A stretch of 64,000 nucleotides of DNA from Rhynochetos jubatus (taxonomy: Eukaryota; Chordata; Aves; Eurypygiformes; Rhynochetidae): positions 39,541,222 through 39,605,221 of the forward strand of contig CM050654.1 of NCBI GenBank assembly GCA_027574665.1, in the 5' to 3' direction. Made by a program: the position numbers and the translations under genes. Numbering within the stretch: position 1 is the first letter of the stretch; every line of letters begins with the position of its first letter. The notes under the pieces were generated by a model. That model saw only the letters and a program-made list of their open reading frames with translations, had not been told where the DNA came from and ran no database searches. Below, one piece after another: positions 1 through 13,887 of the stretch.

Positions 1-2600
1 GTTTTTTTTTGCTGGGGGTTGTAATGGCCATGACTGGTCTGAGACCTCGGTGTTATGCTGTGCCCTTATATGACTTACTGTCCCTCTTCTTGAAGCATGA
101 GACTGTGGTTTTGGTTTAGAGCTCAGTAGTAAGAGCTCAGCATTGATGTTTCTTTCCTTATGAGATGGGGTGTTGCTCTTGTGCAAAAGGGCGTTATTTG
201 GGAATCCTCACATAGAGGTGAGGAGTACCTCCAGGGTGCTATTCACCTGGTGTTGCTGAGCATGGAAGTCTTGATAACTGCCTTTTTTTTTTTGCATGTT
301 TTCTTGTTACTTGAGGTTTTCTTTCATATACTTCTGCCTAGTTTCCAATATTGCAGTGTATCTGCAGCCAAGTGACCATGCAATCTGCTCCCATCCTGCT
401 CAGAGCTGATCCAGCTCCCCTTGGAACTCTATGGGCTCCTAATTTTTTTGTAACCTTTCATCTTACTCATTTCAAGTATTCACTAGTTTTGATCCTTAGC
501 AAGGAACTTATTTATCAGTTCTTTTTGTCCCAGATAAGGGGATTGAACTTCTACTTTGAAAGCAGTGGGCATTTGACCACAGATTTTAGGGACAGTTCAG
601 CTCATGATCACCAAAACAGTGAATACAGAAGCAACCTTGTTTTAATATTGTGAACCTAATAAGACTAACCCTCTGCTTTTTGTTTTTCTGCTTGGACTTC
701 TGGCTTGCTGTGTAAAGCATTTGGGGTGTGGGGGGCCCTGAAAGAAATCACTGTCACTTTCCACAGCAAACTTCAAAGGAAAGCTCACTTTTCCCCTTGC
801 TTTTTATCTTCCTTCTATTCCTAGTGCTCACTTTTTATTTTTTTTTCCACGCTGCCATTCCAATTTTTGCCCAGTTTTAATTTCTCTATTAAGTTTAATT
901 AGGCTCATGAGCTTGATCACCAGGTGGGTTTTCCCCAAGCTTCCACAGCGACGCTTTCCATCAGCAGCAGACTTGCAAGGGAATTTTGTTAAGCTGCAGA
1001 TAGGAGATAGGAGCTTAATGTTATCAGATGCGGAGTGCTTCATTGCAAAGTGTTTTTTATATCTGGTGAATTTGCCGGGAAGCATTCTATATTTAATTAT
1101 TTTTAAGCAGGCAGGCTCAGGAGACCCTGATCGTCCAGGGTACCAGAGGACAAATGAGAGAAGAGGTACGTGGTGTTAGCCAGGAGACTGATTCATACCT
1201 CTGAAGTTAACCAAATGCTTGTGTATCTTGGGGAAGTAGCTCTGCCTCTTCTAACTGTGTTTTCTGAGGAAAAAAAAAATCCCTGGATTCATTTCTGGAG
1301 AATCTCAGCACATGTGAAGTGTGCTGCTGGGAAGGAAGATTGGCACACACCTTTTTGGACATTATGTGTATGGTTTTCCTGGGCAGGTTCTCTCACAGAG
1401 TAAGCTTTTCCTCTATCAAATGTTAAGTAGCATAAAATATGAGCTATTCGGGTGAATTGCAATTTCTGTAGCCTTCGTTTTGTGATCATCTGCATATTCA
1501 GAATCTGCCTTGGGTTTTCTTGGTTTTATTCTTCTTCTTTTAAAACTACATTTACCTGAAGAAGGGCTTAGTTCTGAGTGCACAAAATGAGCATTTTCTC
1601 TGCAGTTGACTTTAATCCTACCAAAAGAATTAATACTTAGCGCAGAAAACCTTCTTTGGGTCCTACAGGGCATTCGAACATCTCAGGTACTGGCTGCTGG
1701 TTTAATAAAAGGATAGGATTTCCATTTACTTCAGGCAGGCTTAATGTATTGTTCTTGTAGTGAGACAGTCAGAATGAGTCAGGAGCCAAAGAATACACTT
1801 TATAGACACAAATAATCGTAAATTCAGAATGTCACCTTTAGGCAGAGGCATTTTTATTATTGTTAGTGGAGCTGCTGAGTAGGTTTGATGTTTTATTCTC
1901 TTGAGTACTAAATGTTCCAGAGTACCATAGCCCTATCTTTATCAGGCTCACAAGGAGGGAGCACAGCCAAACTTGCTTCCTATACTTCTCTATGATTGAT
2001 AGCAGATGGCATGCTTTAAAATAAACCTATCCATTAGCAGTCCTCAGTGTTTTTACTCAAGGCATTTACAACTGTCTCAAACAGAAAACACATTCTCTCC
2101 ACAAGCTAGTTTCAGTCTGAAACAGCTGTACAGGTGCAAATCTTTCATTAACTCTTAAACCGTGGTGAAATAAACGTTGCACTGTATTTTTAGTGGAGAG
2201 GTTGTTCTTCAGAGAAGGAGTGGATTCTATTCTCCTTTTGCATGTGGCAGAGGTTTGTCTTGATAAACTGATATTAAGATAGGGGTTTGGTTAGTGTTTT
2301 TTGTGGTATTATTTTTTATTTTCTAGTTTTTCGTAAATTTTTAGGCTGTTATACTGCCATGAGATGAACGTGGCTGGCTGTAGGTGTATGCTCTGAATGG
2401 TCAAATAGCAATACTGGAGGGATTGTAAGTTGGGGCTGGGACCCCTGGGGGTTGGCAGCTGCTTCCTTTCCCTGTCTCTGTAGCATCATCTGGAGTGGCA
2501 GCACTTGCTATAATGCAATGGAAGAGAGGCTGCACGTGTCCCCCCACTTCTGCTTCACACACTGGCTGTTTTTCTCTCTGGTTTATTGGAGAGATGTAGG

Positions 2601-2650
2601 AACACACACACACTCATGTGCCCACACACACACTTACATGTACATGTATT
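2601..2650. repeat. Interrupted CA microsatellite
   Basis: Two (AC)n blocks of about six units each are separated by tcatgtgcc and followed by a tacatgtacatg stretch. It is a common kind of vertebrate dinucleotide repeat, here interrupted and therefore probably of limited length variability. Confidence 0.85.
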
Positions 2651-4171
2651 TCACCTAATTCTGAGCTCATTGCTGGCAGGATACTCCATAAATAAATTGC
2701 TAAAATCTGTCCTTGTACTCCAGTTATTTTGCCTGGATTTCTATGTAATAGTCATAAAGGATGTTAAAATTTACCCGGCAGTCCTTCCAGTACAATGAAC
2801 TCCCCAGCACCTCCCCAAACATTAGTACAGTAGCAGCTAGAGCTTAAAATATTAGTAGCAAATCTTTATTATTAGCATTTAGCATTAATATTAGACAAGA
2901 TCTTAAAATATTAGAGCCAGATAAAACAGTATTAACAGGGGTATAGGAGTCATTAAACAGAATAACCATCACTGCCTAAATGGATGCTGAAACTTTAACA
3001 TGCAAACCAGTGTAGATGATAGGAACTTCACAGAGACAAGAGGATCCTTTCATTTAAAAGGAGGTTGGAGAGACGAAGGTTAGGGATTTGAAAGCTGGTA
3101 AATAAAACAACACAGCGGGAAAAGTTATATAGAATGTGCCATCTCGTTAGTGGCGATCATGTCCTATGTTATTTTTCTTAAGCTGAAAAGATAAAACAAG
3201 AAGACAGGCAATATTCTGCCACAAATAAATGGAAATTGGGGCATTTTTTGTATAAATCCAAAGTAGCAGGAGAAAAATATAAATGTGCTCTCAGCACTGT
3301 GAGTCCATGTAGAGTAACAGAGGTGCTAAAATGATTTAGCATGATGGACTGCAAGCTCCTGTGCCCTTTTTATGACACAATGAGCAAAGTTGAGCTTAGT
3401 ACTATTGAGATGGGGGTTACTGCCCACCTGGGGAACAGTTCTGTAGTGGGGCAGCTCCTGAGAAGGACCTGGTCCTGGGGTGGCACCGGGGGTGAGCCCC
3501 TGTTACGGTTCATGTTGGCTCTGCCCCGTAAGCACCTGGAGGATTTGGTGATAAACGAAATGAGGGAGAAAAAAACAAGGCCAGCTGTAGACATAAGAAG
3601 TTTAAGAGCATCAGTACTTGCTTCTGGCTAATCTCTCTTGATGACTCCTGTAAGCAGGCGAGGCTAGTCGTGCCTGTTAATTATTCAAAGCCCCGCACCA
3701 GTTTCATAGCTGAGTGGTGTAAAAGGATGTACAGTGTCCCCATTTCCCAGGCTGACTGGGGGAAAAGCTTGAGAGCAGGGTTTCCCCTGCCATCACTGAG
3801 TGAGCCCTGTTTTTCACATGAGAAAGGTGAACCTGGCAGAGGCTGTAGCTGAGCCCATTCCTGGGCCAGCCTGGCACCATGAAACCTCACCCGTTTCTGA
3901 AGGGTCTGATGAACTGAATGCAGGGAAGGCTTCACTAGGAACATATTGCATCTTAAAACAACGAGGGTGCTGACTTGTTTTGGGGGGTTCAGGACTTTCA
4001 GGACTGCATTCTTGCACGTAGATTAATAATCCAAAAGATACGGGGTTATGTTCATTAGCGTTTCATTACAGGAGTAAACAGAAGGAACTGCACGCACCCC
4101 GAGATCCACATCATGCCCACCACACGCTCGGGCTGCCCAGACAGCACAGTTTCACGATTATGTATATTTTC

Positions 4172-4191
4172 CCTTAATGTTGACATTAAGG
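4172..4191. repeat. 20-bp near-perfect palindrome
   Basis: The 9-base arm CCTTAATGT is followed by a TG spacer and its exact reverse complement ACATTAAGG. The arms carry TTAATG/CATTAA, which resemble homeodomain half-sites. It could be a dimeric protein-binding site or chance; nothing around it decides. Confidence 0.6.
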
Positions 4192-7100
4192 AATAGAGTG
4201 GAAAAGGGGAGGAAGTGGAGTCATGTGGGGTTTAGATACCTATACTTTCTGTTGTTTGCTGTCATGTTGCCGAAGCATTTTCACACATTATGATGTAAAT
4301 ACTATAAGAAGAAATAGAAAAATATTCACAGAAAAAAATCTACTCCAATAGGGTCTCTTGGGTCTGTTCTAGAGACAACCCTTGATATAACCTTGGTCTT
4401 TGGAATAAGTGTCTGTCTATGCCCAGTCTATGTATCTGCCATTATATCATCTTTTTGTTTCATTATAGTAAACAGCATACAGTTCATTGTAGCTTTTGAA
4501 ATTGCTGATAGACTTCTTCCGGTGAGATTGGCTTTTTGTTTGATGTCCAGCGCTGCTCACACCCCTTCAGACCTGTCTTTTAGCTTGAAGGAGGGAGTCT
4601 AAAACATTTGTGAAATACGGTTACTCTGTCTGCTGGTTTTGGTCTGCTGACATTGTGGGGTAAGATGTACCCAGGCTGTTCCTGATAGAATTCTGAAGAA
4701 GAATTTGCACATAAAATAACCCCTACAATATGCAGAATCTGATGTATTTGGTTGCCACTGACCTCAGCGTGGTTATTTCCAGGAGTCGAGGTGCGCGGAT
4801 GTCTAAATATCTGTGGACATTGGCACATACGTTCCTCCCGTAAGGCAGGGAAATATTTTCTTAATTACATGGGAGTCATGTTCAGTCTCAAAGTTAAGCA
4901 TATTCTTAAGCACTATATGAGCCAGGGGCCAAAGAACACAGTTTATTATGATACCACAGGTTACTGAAAATTATGTAAGGCCTTTATAGTAATAGTTTAA
5001 TTTAGTAAAGGAAAAAAAAAAATCCTTTTATTGCCCCTCCAAACTCTTTATTTATTAATGACCTAGAAAGACGTGATGTTATTATTAAGAAACAAACAAA
5101 TTTTGCCTGGATGCAATCCAGCACACTCAGAACTGGTGTTTCTCTGCAATAGCTCCTTTTTCTGACCTGAGCAATAAGTCCAAGTCCCATCCCTGAGCTG
5201 GTAAGTGTTGGAGGGTAGCCAAGGGCAATGGGGAAGGGGAGAGTGGTGAGGGGCTACACTTAATCCACAGTAGGTTTGGCCTTGCTGTGAATAAGATGGA
5301 TTTCTGATGCTGGTCTCCATGTCATTCATAGCAGCGTTGCCTGCCAGTAGTGAATTTGTGCTTGCAGTGAAGAACCCCCATGCCCCCTGCTTCCTTGCCA
5401 AAACTAAACTCAGCTAAAATAAATCATATTTTAGGAAGCTAATTATACAACCAAATAACAGAAAGGTATTGAAAAACTGTTGTATGTCTAGCATTAAATG
5501 AATTTACTTTGGCAATAAGGAACACGTATCCTAAGAATAAATATAGTAACATGGCAAAAGTGTAAGCAATGGAATTTAAACAAAAATGTAATGCTAAGTA
5601 TTGGGAATGGTATTCAGACTTATTACAGAATTAACACTCTGCGCATCCATTGCAGACAATCTTTCACAGTTTAAATCTCTTCTGAATAAAATTTGCTGTT
5701 TTATCATTTTATTGTATTTCCTGGAAAACTAAAAGGTCAGGATATACTCCCCCCTTGCTTGTATTAAAAAGAATGTATATAAGCCCCTTCACCACTCCCT
5801 CTGCTTTAAGGGAAGAATAGCTCGAGGCTGCGGCGTGATGTTAGCTGAAAAAGCAGGTACAACCGAAACAGAAGCAGCCTCTTAAAAAAAGAGGGAAGCC
5901 GGGGGAAAACAAAAAAATACCCAACAACTTTTGGAGAAGGTTTTAAAAGTTTCCTGATGGATCAGCATCCTAGAGATTAAACATTCCCATATGTAAGTTG
6001 ACATTTTAAAATGTAAGTCTTGTGAAAGATAAGAAGGAAATGGTGAGAAATGCAACCTTAAATATTTTGAAGCATGACTTCCCGTATTATGTGGCAGTTG
6101 GCAAAACTTGCAGGGGAAAGATGCACGCCTCGAAATCCACGTGGTGTGGTGCACGTATTTGCCTAAAAGTTTCCTCCTGTTGCTTTACTGGTTTCGTGTT
6201 CGAAATGCTCCACACCTTTGGACTAGGATTGCAGCATCCCTTCCACATTGCTTTTAATCTCCCAGACAGATGTTTTAGATCAATCGCTCAAAATGGATCA
6301 GTTTAGCAGTCAGAAAACACTGTCAGGAAAGATTTGTTGTGAGGAAGACAAAACCGTGAAATAAAATTGAACTTTTATCCCCATTTGGATGGGAACTGCG
6401 CTTGGCTGGGAATCCCAAGGGGATGAACACAGTGGCCTATCATGTGTTGAAAAAACAAACAGATGACAGTACTCTGCAGTAATCAACCAAATGCTGCTTC
6501 CGAGAAATAGTGTGATCACTATTGTTCAGTGCTGCAGGACCCACAAAAAAAGTAATTATTGAAGAAGGGAAGGTGACCTCGTGACTGGGGTGAGGGAAGA
6601 TGGGACAAACTGCTGCCAGTGGTCCCTGCCAGCTCCGGAGAGCCCATGGTTTTCTTGCGGTAAAGGTGTGTCACACACAAGTCCTAGGAGAGCAGCTGGA
6701 CTTTATTTTCTGGCAGCGTTCAGAATCAGGAATGATTAGCACGCTAGCGGTGGTGGGTGTCAGTATTTCCTGGCTGCAAGAGCTCTTCTCATGGTACATC
6801 TTCTTTTTATTTCTGAGAACCCAATGCAAATAAGGTAATAGCCATGAGCTCCACGTATCGAGCTGGTAAAACAGAGGTGGCTGTTTAATGTTTCGGGGGG
6901 TGACAACACAAACCTCCTGGCCTAACTCGGTATATTTCTGCCTAGATATTTCTCAGCAGAAAAATCAAAATGTACTTTTTTCCAGAAGGCTTTGTTTTGT
7001 TTTGTGTCCCGTGATGGCCTGTTCATATGCTGAGCTGGAGCTCTGCTTGGCAGCATCTTTTGGTTTAACCATATTGCGATGCGGTACCTGTTTTGAAATG

Positions 7101-7966
7101 GCCAATATTCCAGCCGAGGACCGTATCTCTGCATCACTTCCACTCCTTTGTCCTGCTCGTCTCTGCTCGGGCATGCCACGTGCTTCACGCTTGACTTGTA
7201 CTTTGTTTTGTGAGGTTTTGCAGAGTGGTGCCTTTGCCTGCTCGCCTCCCTCCGTATCCTCTGTGCTGGATGAGTTTGCATTGTGTGGTGTTTTCCTCTT
7301 CATTTATTGCAAACAAATCTGGTCTCTGCCATTTGTTTACTCTTATACTCTGTCTTTATGCCTTGGTATGCATTTTTAATTAGATGCGCTTCAGTTCTTT
7401 CGCTGCTTGTTAACACTTTCGTATGGGAAGTACCGTCTCCACCAGCCCTGCGAGCGTTCTCTGTGCTTAGGAAGTTCAGCTTTGCTTCTCCTGCCTATGA
7501 TTATCATTTGATACAGGGGCTTGTTCCCTAGCTGGTCTGTCTGCTGGGTCCCTACACTCTCATTTCTGACTGTTAAGGTTGCTCTCCTACACAGCTGGGA
7601 TAATCCAAGTGCACTTATTCTGCTTAAAAATATTCTACATACAGAGAAATAGTGTTTTTTGCTATTTGTCTGGGCTGTTTCCGGACTTCAGCAGCTCCAG
7701 TTTGGATGCCTGACATCGATAAGTCCTGGACAAAGCTCGCAGTGTGTGCAGATCAACTGCCTGCATTGTGAAAAGTCCTTCTGCACATGCAGAGCGGGTC
7801 CCAGAGATCAGGAATGTGCCGGGTTAGCCGTGAATGCGTTGGCCATCAGTCCTGTGAATGGAGGATGGATGTGTCTGGAGGGGAATACTGGAGTCCTAAA
7901 CACACGACAGCTTTCAAAAAAGGCATCTTTTCTGAGTGCCAGTATTGTTAAAGCATGAAATTACTC

Positions 7967-7986
7967 TTTTTTTTTTTTTTTTTTTT
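7967..7986. repeat. T20 homopolymer run
   Basis: Twenty consecutive T residues are followed by aaacag, so together they form a strong-looking 3' splice acceptor ending at about 7991. No matching good donor follows within a normal exon length. It could equally be the reverse-strand A tail of an old retroposed sequence, but no element is recognisable beside it. Confidence 0.8.
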
Positions 7987-8444
7987 AAACAGTGTGAGCC
8001 CATTTGCGCTTCTGCTGGTTTTTTTTCTGCTTCTACATCTGACTCATGCCACAGGCAAAGGAATTCACCCTTTCTAGCTCCCTTCTATGCTATCAGCTTT
8101 CTGGAGATGCTCTGGGAACTGGGATTGGAACACTTGACCCCACTCCACCCCTTCCTTCCATTTTGCCCGCCCTGCTGCAGCACTTTCTCGCCTTTCACTC
8201 GCTCTCCTGTGTTGCCAGACTCTATGTTCTCCAGGATTCCATACCCTGAGAGGGGCTGCAAGGCTAAAAAGTGACTAAAGTGGCTCTTTCCACCTCAGAC
8301 AGTCTTCCCTGACTACTCTCTCTGGCTGGGGGTGAGGTTGCCAAAGGTCACTATCCACTTCAGCGTGCTCAGAGATCGATATCTGCTAAAGCCAGTGGCT
8401 AGATTTGCTCCCTCTCTCTTCCCCGGTGCTCTATTTTACAAGAT

Positions 8445-8482
8445 GGAGGAAGAAGAAAAAAAAGAAAAAGGAGAAAAAAAAG
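8445..8482 (+). repeat. 38-nt uninterrupted polypurine tract
   Basis: Every base from 8445 to 8482 is A or G, in a ggaggaagaag-then-A-rich pattern. Long polypurine/polypyrimidine tracts can adopt triplex (H-DNA) structures. No gene context is visible. Confidence 0.75.
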
Positions 8483-8899
8483 TCTGGTCTCCAGACTTAC
8501 TCCCACTAGGAGGGCATTGTGTTTGGCCTCTGCTCCGCTTTTTGTTGTGAATTTGCACGGCGTGTTGTTTGCTTTGGCCCGTGCGGCGGCAGGGCAGTGG
8601 TTGGCACGCCAGCACCGTGGCTGACTCCTCTGCCAGAGGATGGGTCGGGGTAGGGTCTTCTTGGCACCTGGCAGCACGTGGACTGGAGATGCTCAGTCTC
8701 TGGGAGGCTTCAGCAGGTGAAGTGCTCTCCTCAAGGATTTGCAGTGTTGGGATGTTGAGGGTTGCATTTTGTGCTCAAATGGCACGATTTTGGGGCAGGA
8801 GTGTATTGGTGGCAGGAGCAGAGAGAGCTCAGCACTGAGCCTGCAAAAAAAGCATCCCTCCATGGAGCAACCTCACGTTGGCAGGGAGCTGAAGTGTGC

Positions 8900-11800
8900 A
8901 GGCTAATAGGTCTTTTCCACTTTAATTTCTACTCTAAAATGACTCTTTGTTGCTGTTCTCAGACTCGGTGCCAACCGTCACTTACGCCACACACCAGATC
9001 TTTCTTTCTTTGCTGCCCTTAGCTTTGCAGAGAAGCCTTTAAAGCAAACAAACACAAAACTGTGAGAAACCGAGGGAAGATATGGACTGGCCCACTCGTT
9101 AGTGCTGGAATGTGGAAACTATGAAGACATCTTTTTTTATTACCAATGCTGGAAAGCACAGTCACTGAGTGGGCTGGAATACAATTTATACTACATGCAG
9201 TAGTTAAAAAAACCTGCAAAAATGGGTGTAACCCTGGGCTATGGTACAACTGGCCTTTCAGCCCCCACTTGAGATTCGTCCATCCCAGGGGGAAGTCGTG
9301 GTTTGGAATAAAAGCGTACATTTAATTTCACTCAGAGAACTTATTGGAGTTGGCACTCCAAGAAAGAATCTGAAGTATATTTTTTGTCATGATTAGTGGC
9401 CCCCTCACCACCACGTTTGATTATGTTGGAATCGGAAAAGTTAAATTCTTATAAAATGATGATTTACAATCTGTGATTATCCAGGTAGGGTGCGAGGATC
9501 GTGCCAGCTTGGTCATGGGACTCCAGTCTCATCCTAGTTTCATTGCTGTGAGAAAATAAAACTAAAATGTAAAAAAGCTGAAAACACATCCTCTGATTGC
9601 TCAGGGAATTTTCTTAGTCATACGTTATCTTTCCTAGTAGCTTCAGTTATTTTGTCTCCACTAAAACCCAAAGCAAAACACTGCACTGACACTTTCCCCT
9701 TGATTTTGGATCTGCAGCAGCCAAATGTATTTTTATCTCATGTCGTCTTTTCCCCTATGGTTATGCAAATCCTTGGAATAGGGGGCAAGGGGAAGAGCTA
9801 ATTTTAAAGCAAGTAAATACCAGTGGAAGGTTTCTTCAGTCGCTGTTAGCAGGACTATCCTGGGTGCTGCTGTTGAGATGTGGCTACCTCCAAATAGCAC
9901 AGGGGTAGGTGCCAAGTGGGGAGGTTGAATATTTTCCTTGTAGACGCATAACTTTGCCCACAGGATTGAAGTCTTTTGCCTTAATGCTCTGCTAAGCTTC
10001 TCTGGAAGTACAAAGTTGTGTCTTAGGAAACACACGTTAGGGAAATGTATCTCCATAGAATCAGCTGCTGGATAAGACCTCTGCGTGGAAAGGGTTTGGT
10101 GGTGGTGGAAGGGTGGGGCTCAGGAGAGAAATCTTGGAGAAAATAAGGGTCATCAGCACTACATTTCTTCTCCCAGCAACCTTTTGCAGTTTTGGTTTGC
10201 ACTTGCTTTATTTTGACACACATTTATTTTTCATAATCATTCTCTTTTTTTTTTCTCCTGGCCAGGAAATAATTTTGAAACAGTAAATTCTCTTTTCTTT
10301 CAAATGTATCTAGTTTCTTTTCCCCACCTCTACCTCTCTCCCCATACAACAACTTGTCCTTAAACCTATGCTTAACTTTAGTGTACAGTTGTAGATAATG
10401 GATTCCCAGGCAACAGCAGGAATAACACTGGGATCTGCTTTGTGAGCAAACACGAGTGTGCAAGCATGGGGGGGGCGGTTATAAGCCACGTAGATACAGA
10501 CTGCTATGTATGTTTTACAAAGACACAGTGAAGTTAATCAGAGTATATGGCACGTGTAACAGCTTCCTGCCCTCTCTGTGCTTTGATTCAGTGTGCTGGT
10601 GCTGGGTTAGTCGATGCAATTTGTGGTCAATGTCTGGAATCACATTCAGCTCCTGTTTGCTCTTCCTTTGAGTACCATTGCAAAGTTCATTACTGCAACG
10701 AATTAACAACAGTCAGTAATCTTCTGTGGGGCCTAAAGTTTCTGTATCCAGCAAAACATATAAGCCTCTCCTTGTATGATGTGTCAAGGGGCTGTAAGTG
10801 CATCTTTAAATGCTGCTTAAAGTAGAATAAGTTTAAATATCCATTTAGGCTTTTCTCTGTTTGGGGGATGGAGAGATGAGGATGTAAATATTTATGAAAA
10901 TAAAGTCATTTAGGTGCAAGGTCCCAGGTTTGGAAAACTTGGCCCATAAAACACACGCAGTAAGGGTGCTTGTGGTTGTAGAAGATAACAAAATTCACAA
11001 GTCATTTGGATTAGTCTCTGAAGTTACTACAGGGGCATATTGTCTTCACATTTATGTAGCCTGATTGAGTTGTGTATGAATTTACGTCTTAGTCTTGCAA
11101 CCTAATAAACCCACACAGTTTAAAATGCCTGACAGGGGCTGTAGGGTTTGGAGCATAAATTCTGTCATATCCTTTCGTGAAGCACCATACGCACGCATGA
11201 CCCTCCGTGGAAAGAGCCGAGTACGTCCCATGTCAGACTGCGAATGAACTACGCACATGAAGGCCAAAACAAGTAGAATAAATTATTTGCTTTGAATATG
11301 TGTTCGAACGCTCTCGACCTAGGCACTCTTTTTCAAATGTTCAGTTCATTTGTGAATTCTCTGGAAGTAAAGATTTTGTGCAAACTTTTGGACTCCTTGT
11401 GATCTGGCTAGAAATTGGAGCACATCAAGGCTGGTACGTAATCAGAAAATGCCGTGTGAAAACAAGGGCTGCTGGGAGCAGCATCTTTGTTAAATTTCAG
11501 CTAGACCGAACTCGTTCCGTGCTGCTCGAGCACTGAGCTCGCTGGTCTTACGACTATATGTGCAGTCTGGATTGATTTCTGAGCCCAGCTAAGGGAAAGA
11601 GTTAAGCCTGTTCTCCCCTTCTAGTTGGCAGAAAGTTTGCAGTTTAAAATTACATACTGACTCTGGTGTAGAGACACAAGAAATTATAGAGCAGACACTG
11701 TCCAGGACAACGTATAATTTAAAATGTACTAAAGAATGTATACCACATGGCAAAGTAAGTGAAGTGCTTCTTCAAATATAAGTGTTTTGCATAGAAAGGC

Positions 11801-13887
11801 TGTAATTATCCACTCCTAGGGAAATGTTTGCATTCATTCTAAATCAATATTTACTATTCATCTCTTGTGTTCAACAAAACAAGGATTTAACGTTTTTTTG
11901 TTTTAATGAGGTACTAAGACTACAATAATACTACAATGTAATTGTCTTGATACAAAATATTGCTAAATTGTGTTGCTATTTTGGGAGCGAACCGTTTTTA
12001 AAAGGAGGGGTATCCCTATTTGTGAAATGTTACTGCAGTAACACGCAGTTCAAACTCAGTCAAGCAGGGAGACTCACCAGTTTCAAAGAGGCGTTAAGCC
12101 GTCTCTCTGTTAAGGCCCTTAACTAGGATCATTCGGGTGAGTCCTCTGTCTCCCCCCTGAAAGTACCAACTTCTTTATAATGATTCCTTTTCAGCTAGCA
12201 TCTCAACAACAACAACAGCAATGCAATTTCTTTTTCTGATTTTAAGGTGGTTTTGGTTTTTTTTTCCTCCCCCAGCATCTTTCAGCTAGACAGCAGGAAT
12301 TGAGGGCGGGTGGTAATTGGGCTGCAACCCTCTCTGCATGCTGGTTCAAACCTGTTGATGCAAATGGGGTTGCCTGAATTTTGCTCTCCTGGGAAAATTC
12401 GGAGGTTTGTGGGAGCTCTGTCCTTTATCTTTTTATAGGAATTAATCTACTTTTAAAAAGGTTGATATGTTACTTGGGGAGGGCATAGCAAAGGAACAAG
12501 AAAATCACATAGGGAAGATTGGTCCTTCCTGCAGCAGGATCCTGGTGAGATGGAAAGATCCGAGTCATTGGGAGGAATGGCACATTTAGTTAGCCTGTTC
12601 TACTGCTACACTGGGGTTAGAAAGTTGTCCTTGCACCAAGCATCCTTCTGTTTGAATTTACCTGGCGTGTCTTAAGAGGTATTATGCAAACTTCTCTAAC
12701 TTCTAAAAGCACCCAACAAGCAAGTATTTCTGGCACTGATGTGGCTCCATGTGAATGAAATCAGATAACTGGAAACACTTTAGGTGGAAAATCCTTCACA
12801 ATCAGTTTTTTTAATCTCTAGTTTTTATTTTTACATGCTGCCCACCACCTTCTGGTCTCTGGTCCACCTTCCCAACACTAAATGCTTCCACTTCTGCTGC
12901 TAAAATTCAGGGTACAAACATAAGCTTCTGAGTGAATTTCAATCTCATACTCAAGTAGATAGTCCTGTGGTTTTTTTTCCTGTGAGTCTGAAGTCATTCT
13001 TGTTCTCTGAGAGTCATGCACATAAACAGGGTGAATAGCTCTGAGAGAAGAGCAGTCTCTTTCTCTAGGAAATGTTATTGTAACTGGTGTTTTAATTCTC
13101 CAGATATCACTCTCAGTGTACCGGGTAACAAAAGGCTGTATAGTGCCTAATCATTCAGCAGTGATCCAGGAAAAAAAGCAGAAGGTTAAGAGCAAGTTCC
13201 TAAAGTCCGTAAAATCAATGGGACACTAGAAAGGGAACTGAAGTGTACCAGAAGGGACCTCTTGAGGGTCATTAAAAAAAGCAGAAACTGATTATGAACA
13301 GAGCTTTTACCCGAAGAACTGGAGGGGGCCAGCAAAACCATTCTGTTGCACTCCAGTTAAATGTCTAATAGTGGAGACGTTTCTACACAGCCCATAAAGG
13401 ATAATGAGGATGGCTTTGATAGCTTTCAAGAAACTTTTTCTTGTCAGTGTTCACAAAAACACAATCTGAGCGTGCACTCTCAGAACATACAGCCTACGGT
13501 GATCGTACGTAGACAGCGAAAGGGAAGGTGGTAACCCAGTAAGGCATGTTTCACCCCTATTTATTACACACGAGAAAAATTCTATCGACCTAACAATATG
13601 ATGCAAACAGTAGCAGCAATGAAGCTTGGTATTACGCCTACCAGTTTGGTATCTCACCTTGCTGCAATGTGGGATGTGCAGAGAAGGGGCAACGTTGGGT
13701 GATGGTACACGTTAAACTAGATTTGTGTATCTCTCACTCTAGAATAAATGAGAAAATAAGGTTTTGACCTAAAACTTATTGCAATCTATCACCATCAGCA
13801 AAGTTTGGATTAGAACCTAGTAACGTTCTGCTCAGTTTCTCTGTTGGGAAGCAGCTCACTGAAAGCCTGAAACATGGCAGTGGAAAT
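8900..13887. other. Non-coding stretch, no gene recognised
   Basis: No open frame exceeds about 107 codons and none resembles a known protein. There are two POU-octamer matches, at 9763-9770 and 12358-12365. Near 12250 a tttttcctcccccag acceptor-like string occurs, without a matching donor. Otherwise I see only unique sequence and short homopolymers. Confidence 0.7.
12204..12220 (+). repeat. Short CAA trinucleotide repeat
   Basis: Four perfect CAA units are followed by a cag and another caa. The repeat is short and probably not polymorphic. Confidence 0.6.

Larger units (their letters stand above)
1..6850. other. Non-coding stretch, no gene recognised
   Basis: I see no coding region here. 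Open frames reach at most about 112 codons, overlap on both strands, and resemble no family known to me. The sequence is unique and AT-leaning. It holds short T runs, a CA microsatellite near 2601, and a 20-bp palindrome at 4172. A weak exon-like segment at 1111-1165 has an acceptor reading ttttaagcag and a donor reading GAG|gtacgt; two frames are open across it, but the pyrimidine tract is poor. The segment 5151-5197 also has a fair acceptor and a good donor (CTG|gtaagt), but all three frames contain stops. I infer intergenic or intronic DNA. Confidence 0.7.
6850..8900. other. GC-richer, stop-poor non-coding block
   Basis: This block is richer in GC and in retained CpG than its flanks. It contains the longest open frame of the window (6888-7379 plus, 163 codons), with 119- and 112-codon frames on the opposite strand over the same DNA. 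The plus frame starts directly after an in-frame TAA, and its product is Cys- and Leu-rich with no domain or repeat I recognise. Openness in several frames at once points to a stop-poor composition rather than to selection on one protein. I would not call a gene here without transcript support. Confidence 0.5.

Noticed and set aside
1111-1165. 55-bp exon-like segment (ttttaagcag acceptor, GAG|gtacgt donor)
   Set aside because: The pyrimidine tract is interrupted by many A residues, and two open frames over 55 bases carry no information.
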